From: Perkinsus marinus ATCC 50983
Lineage: Eukaryota > Perkinsozoa > Perkinsida > Perkinsidae
Reading direction: 5' to 3'
DNA: 25,981 nucleotides
NCBI RefSeq assembly: GCF_000006405.1
Contig: NW_003204277.1
Coordinates: 116,740 to 142,720, forward strand
Part shown: piece by piece, positions 20,453 to 25,981 of the stretch
Layout: each line of letters opens with the position of its first letter
How positions within the stretch are numbered: the first letter of the stretch is position 1
Notes under the pieces: model-generated
Told to the model about the DNA's origin: nothing
Seen by the model: the letters and a program-made list of their open reading frames with translations, nothing else
Databases searched by the model: none
Made by a program: the position numbers and the translations under genes

Positions 20453-23400
20453 ATGTCTGCCAGTCGGAAATTACAGGCGACCATTGACGTGACTTTGAAA
20501 AAAGTCGACGAGGGTATTGACGAATTTCAACAGGTGTGGCGAAAAGTTGAGGAAAGTCAAAACCAAAACCAACGGGTAAGTTGGATTGACTTGGAGTCGG
20601 CAGATCCTTGTTTTTGTTGTAGGAGAAAAATCAAATTGATTTGAAAAAGGAGATAAAAAAATTACAGCGGTTTAGAGAGGACATTATGAAGTGGATTAAT
20701 GGAACGGTACTAATTTTACCATTTTTTCATCAGAAAGTACTTGTTGTTCAGGAAGTCAAGGACAAAGGAAAGCTGACAGAAAGTCGACGAAAAATAGAGG
20801 TTGGTTGGGCTGAGCTCAGTGGTTATTATGAATTTACCCAGGTGGAAATGGAACGCTTCAAGGAGTTTGAAAGAGAGAGTAAAACGAAGCCTTTCAGCTT
20901 CATGGGTCTACAAGCTCAGGTAGCACGAGAGGCTCCTCGCAATTTCTCAGAGGATGTGAATATTAGTAAACGCGCTCGTTAAAACCCTTTCGGATCGATC
21001 TCATACTCGCCCGAGCTGCACGAAAACTTACTAGGGAAGTGAACTTGTTGGTTGGTTTAGGACAGATTGGACCCAGCAGAACAGAAACGGATGGAAACTA
21101 GAAGTCGTTTGGAGGAATATGTGGATCAGTTGAAGCAACAAGTAGGTGTATGCCATGTTTTGCATCCTACCACAATTTGTGTAAATCAGAATGATGAATA
21201 TACGGCTGAAATTGAAAAGATTGTCGGAGAGGGCGGACGAGAAAAAGGTGGGTTTGAGATATAACGTTGGAGGTAATGGAAAGTACTTTAGGAAAAAAGA
21301 AGAAGTCCAAAAGCTCCAAGTTGTCCTCAGCTGACTCCACGCGGGTTGCGGAATTGAGTAATAATATGAGAGGTGGCTTGTTGGCAGGGTGGGAAAATTT
21401 GTACATGTGTTGGTGACAATATGGAAATTGTGAGGAAATTTTTGGGAAACTCTCATTGGTTTCTGTGCACTTGTTTGATTAGTGAGGAAACTTCTGAGCT
21501 CAGCTGAGGGAAGCGAACATGTATTTCAACACTGCTTGTTAGAAATATGGATCGCTCGTCACCAGTGGCACCAGGCCAAGTTGGAACAGTTGATACGGAA
21601 ACTAGATAATGAGGAGGATGTTGATTACGATGAGTTGGAAATTACTGAGCAAGCACTAGAGTAAGGTGGGAGTGATACTCTACAATTAGGATGGTTTCTG
21701 ATACGTTGTCAATGGATTTTTACTGCTGTTATTATTATTGTCATTGTGTCTGTCGAAGGTCGGTCGTAACAAGGTATCTTGGGAAATGTGAGTTGTATAA
21801 TGGTTTGGTTCTCATTGATAAACTCTGCTATATGAACGCGTTACTTTAAAAAATGTGATTTATGAAGCGGTTTTGTTCGCACTGTAGTTACTACCTAGAG
21901 GAGCACGAGAATCCCGACTATTATCATGATGAAGAACTTTACGCGAATCACAATTTGGACGATAACCGTATCAATGCTTATACGAAGCCGATCGATGTGG
22001 AGGAGAGTGACAACGTTGATGAGGGGCCGACAGACAGTCAGGAGTCTCAGGAGAGTTCTGATGATGATGGCAAAACTAAAAAGCCGGCCAAGGAAGTAAT
22101 AGGAGGAGGGTACGGTCCTGATGGTGGTAGAAGTGTAAATAGGTTCCTCTGTCGGCTGGGGCTAAGGCAATGCAGAAGGCTCTAGCGGCTAAGGCGGCTG
22201 GGGAGCAACCCCCTTGCAAGGTGAGTATAGGTCTCGAGGGGACGGGCCGGTTACGGTGTGGGAAAATATGCACAAGGCGAGCGACGTATGTTGGTGATGA
22301 CAATGAGGAAATTTGAGGAAGTTCTTGTTGGTTTATGTGAATTGCAACCCGAGTTTATATGAAAACTACTCTAGTAAATGAGCTCAGTCGAGGAAAGGCG
22401 AGCATACTTGGCAATACTTACCAGTTTTGAATGTTGTGAAGTTTTTGTGCATTAGATGCCCCCACGCCCGAGTCTGCCGGCTTTACCGTCAATATCGCCT
22501 CCCGCTCCGCCGAGCCCGCCAGGGCTTCCTCAGTATCCTCCACCTCCACTGGGAGATGATGGTAAGTGTTGTTGGTGGCTCACTGGGTGGTTATTGTAGT
22601 GTTGTTAGTGACGCCGATTGGCGGTAAGATTGGTGAGAAGGTTGTGAGCCCGACCAATGTAGGGTCATCCGAAGGTTGTGGGTTCGATCCCGGCATGGTA
22701 TATTTTAGGGTACAACTTCTACATCCTCCTCCCCATCAACAACAGCCCAAGCCGCATCAGCGATCCCACCAGGCCTGAAGCGTAGGCTCAACGCTACTTA
22801 TCATTGTATCAGCTATAATGCCTTCTAGCCCCTGTTATATCGGACGAACGAAATGAGAATATCGCCACCCCGTCTGCGGACCCCGCTTTGAGCATGCTAT
22901 TCCGAAGTTACGAGAATAGGCCAATGCCTGATGACTTATGTTGTAGTGAAGGAACTTATGTGAGATAATATAACTCTGTATTATCGGGGTAATGTTGTTG
23001 TTGGTGGTGGACAGGTCCCACCTAATCCCATACCGTCTAGTGCAGCGAGGAAAAGTCCATATCCGCAGCGCCCTGTGTCCGACATGGAGTGGATGTAGAC
23101 GATTATTTGCTTCTTGGTGTTTTTACTTGTGAAATTTTCAGGTTTCAGAAGTTATCTCTTGACACGCTGATGTTTATATTCTATTATCGTCCTGGCACAT
23201 ACGCTCAGTAGTATTGGGGAATCTTAGGTTGCCCTTGGCAAGATTCAAAGCAGGTACCTTGCGGCCCGAGAGCTCAAGCGGATGAGCTGGAGGTTCCATA
23301 GCAGATATGGTGGGTTGTCGTTGACTTTACTTTTTTGAAGTTGTTTCCGTAAGGCACGTGGTTCAAACGTCACAGTGAGCCGTCCGTGGTAAACCCCAAA

Positions 23401-23484
23401 TATGAGTATGGCACTTATGTATATTTCGATTGTTATGCTGATGAATGGGCCCAGAAGATCAAGAAGGACTTCCAGTTTGAGTAA
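20453..23484 (+). CDS. CNOT3: CCR4-NOT complex subunit NOT3/NOT5
   Basis: Exons: 20453-20575, 20623-20706, 20752-20799, 20842-20919, 21061-21141, 21190-21247, 21292-21372, 21543-21660, 21888-22095, 22143-22220, 22456-22561, an unresolved linker exon or exons near 22660-22790, 23015-23094, 23142-23207, 23254-23309, 23354-23484. The protein is the scaffold subunit of the CCR4-NOT mRNA deadenylase. N-terminal domain follows CNOT3: MSASRKLQATIDVTLKKV, KKEIKKLQRFREDIMKWING, EMERFKEFERESKTKPFS, then coiled-coil segments and an acidic DDDG region. A Pro-rich linker follows. The C-terminal NOT box is clear: LSLDTLMFIFYY, AQYLAARELKRMSWRFHSRY, WFKRHSEP, YEYGTYVYFDCYADEWAQKI, DFQFE. The frame stops right after DFQFE, where human CNOT3 has about ten more residues; a matching YKPFEGVLDL lies at 23561 without a canonical junction. 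Confidence 0.88.
22680..22691 (+). other. B-box-like sequence in the NOT3 linker intron
   Basis: GGGTTCGATCCC matches the pol III B box (GGTTCGANTCC), and an A-box-like TGGCTCACTGGGTGG lies about 107 bp upstream. No acceptor stem or anticodon arm was found. It could be a tRNA-derived insertion or chance within an exon. Confidence 0.25.
22780..22966 (+). repeat. Dispersed repeat, copy A (in NOT3 intron)
   Basis: About 187 bp from GCGTAGGCTCAACGCTACTT to GGAACTTATGTGAGAT, matching 25799-25981 at roughly nine bases in ten with small indels. No terminal inverted repeat, tail or coding frame is evident. It starts exactly at the GTAGGC that looks like the donor of the NOT3 linker exon, so the repeat may have supplied that splice site. 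Confidence 0.9.
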
Positions 23485-24113
23485 TACCCTGGCTCGCCCT
23501 GCGGTTACGTTAGCCCTTGTGGTATATGAATACTATATGAATACTTGGAATTATCAGTAATTGTATAAGCCGTTCGAGGGTGTGTTGGACCTCGCAGACG
23601 GACGAATTGCAGCCGAGGAATTTGTGCTGAACTGTATCGCGACATCGAGCTGCGATGGTAGTTGTATGGTTTCTTTTCGAATTCGTGGTCATGATCGGAT
23701 TATCCCCGCTTCTCGAGAGTATATGTTTGTGAAGGTGTGTATTTCCTCAGCTACTGTCATCTCGAGGATGAGCTCCCGGTGGCGGCTCGAAGGGAAGAAA
23801 ATCGTCATTGATATCGTCAGTTTACCAGCGGCAGGGCAATAACGACGAGAGTAGGGGAGGATTCCATTTGTTCATTATTACCATTTCTACATTCCTTTGA
23901 GTTGAGTAGTTCTACCAATTGAGTTAATTGAAGTATCCGAAGTTCGATCGGTCGGGCGTGCACTAGTTAACCCTCGTTTAAGCACGAATCCCATGTGAAG
24001 TCAACAGATTGACCGAAGATGTGTCGCAAATCGTATAAGGATGATGACTCATCGATATGTGTATCTTTCAGCATAATTCTCAGTCTTTCTTGAATTGACT
24101 ATACCTGTGACCC

Positions 24114-24134
24114 TACGACTACGCCTTAGTCGTA
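24114..24134. repeat. 8-bp hairpin
   Basis: TACGACTA-CGCCT-TAGTCGTA, perfect arms with a 5-nt loop. Confidence 0.8.
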
Positions 24135-24157
24135 CAGTTAATTGAATCAACAGTAGA

Positions 24158-24192
24158 GACCAAACACAGAAGAATTAACTCTGTGTTTGGTC
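24158..24192. repeat. 13-bp perfect hairpin
   Basis: Arms GACCAAACACAGA (24158-24170) and TCTGTGTTTGGTC (24180-24192) are exact complements around a 9-nt AT-rich loop. It might act as a terminator or a recombination substrate; nothing decides. Confidence 0.9.
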
Positions 24193-24373
24193 CGGTTTCC
24201 CGTAACAACCGTACCCGATGTTAGCCAACTTTACTCGCTCGCTGGTTCACCCTGAACACTCTACCATGCTATTGTTGAATGTCTGTTGGAAAGTCCCCAT
24301 TAACTTAATGGTGATTGAATGTTAATCGATCCAACACCGCCCAACCACAACACAAACCATTCGTTCGTTTGTT

Positions 24374-24426
24374 GACCTAGTCCAATAAATTGACCTTCAT
24401 TGAAGGTCAACTTATTGGACTAGGTC
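24374..24426. repeat. 53-nt near-perfect palindrome
   Basis: Two 26-nt arms (24374-24399 and 24401-24426) pair with a single mismatch around one central T; outer arms GACCTAGTCCAATAA / TTATTGGACTAGGTC. Such a long cruciform with no loop is unstable in most genomes, so it is either recent or maintained. Confidence 0.95.
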
Positions 24427-24626
24427 CTTCATTGATACTCCTTGAATAACAAACAACATAAGAGGTTCATAATCATCACCATCAGGAACTACATCGAAAC
24501 ACTCAATGCACCTCGGTCCGTTAATAATATCTGATGACGAGCAACTTAACTGTGATATACAAAGTAAAGGTTTCGGGACCCAGGGATCTGCTTGGTAAGT
24601 AATAAAGAAGGCGCGAATAATAGTAA

Positions 24627-24643
24627 TGCGCGAATTTCGCGCA
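24627..24643. repeat. 17-nt perfect palindrome
   Basis: TGCGCGAA-T-TTCGCGCA, 8-bp arms and one central base. Confidence 0.9.
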
Positions 24644-24721
24644 CGCCAATGAGCGTTTCATTTTGCGGGCGTGAATGAGTTTCACGTATCCTTGTCTCAA
24701 CCTCGGGACCGATAAGTTTCC

Positions 24722-24741
24722 TAGTCACTAGAGAGTGACTA
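24722..24741. repeat. 8-bp hairpin
   Basis: TAGTCACT-AGAG-AGTGACTA, perfect arms with a 4-nt loop. Confidence 0.85.
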
Positions 24742-25462
24742 ATCGGTTATCGTTTGATATTGATTTACTAAGGCAGAATATGGTCTGAATGAATACAAGA
24801 ACTGTATGAAAAGAGCTGCTTTTTCTTTCTTCAGTTCTTCATTTGCTTGTGCTCGTTAAGAGCAAGCTTCCTTAACCATATTAGACCGAGAACACCCGGT
24901 GACCTGTCACTATTGATGATTGATAATAGAAGTAAACAAGTATTCAATAGGGAAACTGAAATTGAGCGTATCAATGTCAATCAATATAATGGCTCAGGGA
25001 AAAACACCATCAATTGCGGGGCACGCACGTACACAGGACTGCACGCACGAACAAGGTAGGACTGGGCTCGTCAATCCGCAATACACCCAGCGTCTGACTC
25101 GCGCGCGTAGAATCGCTAGTGCCGACTAGGCAGGCCATATCTAAGAACGGCTCAAGTCAAAGCGAGTGGTTAACAATACACATTCAGTATTTCTTTTCTT
25201 CCGATATGACGATCTCTCTTATGTGGGGCATTATTATGTCCGGTTTCCTCGGAGCCAGCGCTCGTCACGATTTACGCGGGCTTGGCTCGCCTTCGTCGAC
25301 ATGCAACTGGTGTAAAGTCTGCCTCGGTGGGTCCTATGCACCAGGCTTGGCTATAGCTTGCACGATCACAGAAGCGTACTGCAATGTTGGCACGGATAAA
25401 CTTTGCGAAAGATGCTGTTCTTGAATGTAAGATTATCGTTTAGCATTTCTGTCATTCCGTTC

Positions 25463-25479
25463 TACAGCACAGTGCTGTA
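25463..25479. repeat. 17-nt perfect palindrome
   Basis: TACAGCAC-A-GTGCTGTA, one central base, flanked by an outer pair CTGTCAT / ATGACAG that extends the hairpin with an internal loop on the left side. Confidence 0.9.
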
Positions 25480-25516
25480 TGACAGCGGAGTTACTCGGCT
25501 ATCGATAACTATTGCT

Positions 25517-25557
25517 AAATCTTTCTTGAAATCTTTCTTGAAATCTTTCTTGAAATC
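25517..25557 (+). repeat. 12-bp tandem repeat, about 3.5 units
   Basis: AAATCTTTCTTG repeats three times without change and is followed by AAATC. Exact identity suggests recent slippage. Confidence 0.95.
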
Positions 25558-25627
25558 TGCGATGGCATTGGTCCTTTCAATTCTGACATTCTCACCTTAA
25601 GTTACTTGTGTTGTGTTATCTAGTAAC

Positions 25628-25713
25628 GGGAGACTCTCCCGGGGAGAGCCATCACATATGTTATCAGCTGAGAACATCGAATAGTGTTCGATGTTGTATT
25701 CGACGAATACAAC
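25628..25713. repeat. Cluster of palindromes
   Basis: GGGAGA-C-TCTCCC (25628-25640) overlaps CTCTCCC-G-GGGAGAG (25634-25648). AACATCGAA-TAGTG-TTCGATGTT (25673-25695) overlaps GTTGTATTCG-A-CGAATACAAC (25693-25713). Each pair shares bases, as in the cluster at 19191-19302. Confidence 0.9.
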
Positions 25714-25798
25714 GCATGCTCAAGTTCTACAGATCGGAAACTCAACATGAATACATGGACTTCTTCAGAAATCGAGATTTGCCATTTATTTGCTGTTT

Positions 25799-25981
25799 GC
25801 GTAGGCCCAACGCTACTTACCATCGTATCAGCTATAGTACCCTTCAGCGCCTGTTATCGGGCAGCGACATGAGAATTTCGCCACCCCGTCTGCGGACCCC
25901 GCTTCGAGCATGCTATTCCGAAGTTACGAGAATAGGCCAATGCCTGATGACTTATGTTGTAGTAAGGAACTTATGTGAGAT
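25799..25981 (+). repeat. Dispersed repeat, copy B (runs to the window edge)
   Basis: Second copy of the repeat in the NOT3 intron (22780-22966), same orientation, starting GCGTAGGCCCAACGCTACTT; it reaches the window end at the same point where copy A ends (GTGAGAT), so its true right border is not seen. Confidence 0.9.

Larger units (their letters stand above)
23485..25798. other. Gene-poor, hairpin-rich spacer right of NOT3
   Basis: No supported gene after a possible NOT3 C-terminal piece (23561-23842, YKPFEGVLDLADGR...). It carries many inverted repeats, listed separately, and AT-rich filler with many short direct and inverted duplications. Open frames here are below about 100 codons and unremarkable. 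Confidence 0.5.

Noticed and set aside
21031-21456. 141-codon minus-strand frame
   Set aside because: Antisense to NOT3 exons 5-7, whose frames match the CNOT3 N-terminal domain.

Overview
The window looks like nuclear DNA of a protist, most likely an alveolate of the Perkinsus type. This is inference: every recognisable gene is cut by many GT-AG introns, mostly about 35-60 nt, spacers are short, and the encoded set (UAP56, ALY/REF, NOT3, zinc polyol dehydrogenases, a PhnW-type transaminase) is eukaryotic with an unusual phosphonate enzyme. Exons were joined by reading phase and family resemblance; all junctions given for the main genes keep frame, but none has been checked against transcripts.

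Layout. 1-848 (minus): open frame running off the left edge that resembles the gag of an LTR retroelement. 1048-2606 (plus): ALY/REF mRNA-export adaptor, 3 exons. 2607-4755: spacer with a 21-bp minisatellite. 4756-6740 and 7594-9214 (plus): tandem pair of sorbitol/xylitol-type dehydrogenases, 10 exons each with identical intron positions. 9453-9950: ten-unit 53-bp satellite ending in a tRNA-like remnant. 10278-12100 (plus): 2-aminoethylphosphonate-pyruvate transaminase, 11 exons. 12261-14029 (plus): histidine acid phosphatase with signal peptide, one membrane segment and a tail ending in a lysosomal-type tyrosine motif, 8 exons. 15723-17421 (minus): UAP56/Sub2 DECD-box helicase, 9 exons. 17966-18708 (plus): unrecognised multi-exon gene, divergent from UAP56. 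20453-23484 (plus): NOT3/NOT5 subunit of CCR4-NOT, about 16 exons. 23485-25981: gene-poor, hairpin-rich spacer ending in a second copy of a repeat that also sits in a NOT3 intron.

Together: three genes serve mRNA export and decay (ALY/REF, UAP56, NOT3); the first two are physical partners in TREX. The other four recognised genes are metabolic: polyol/ketose redox (two copies with different N-termini), phosphonate nitrogen/phosphorus recovery and acid phosphatase. I see no operon-like logic beyond the tandem duplication.

The most unusual material is non-coding: one 15-bp motif shared by three separate tandem or dispersed repeat systems around the dehydrogenase pair, and a recurrent class of perfect palindromes with a single central base.
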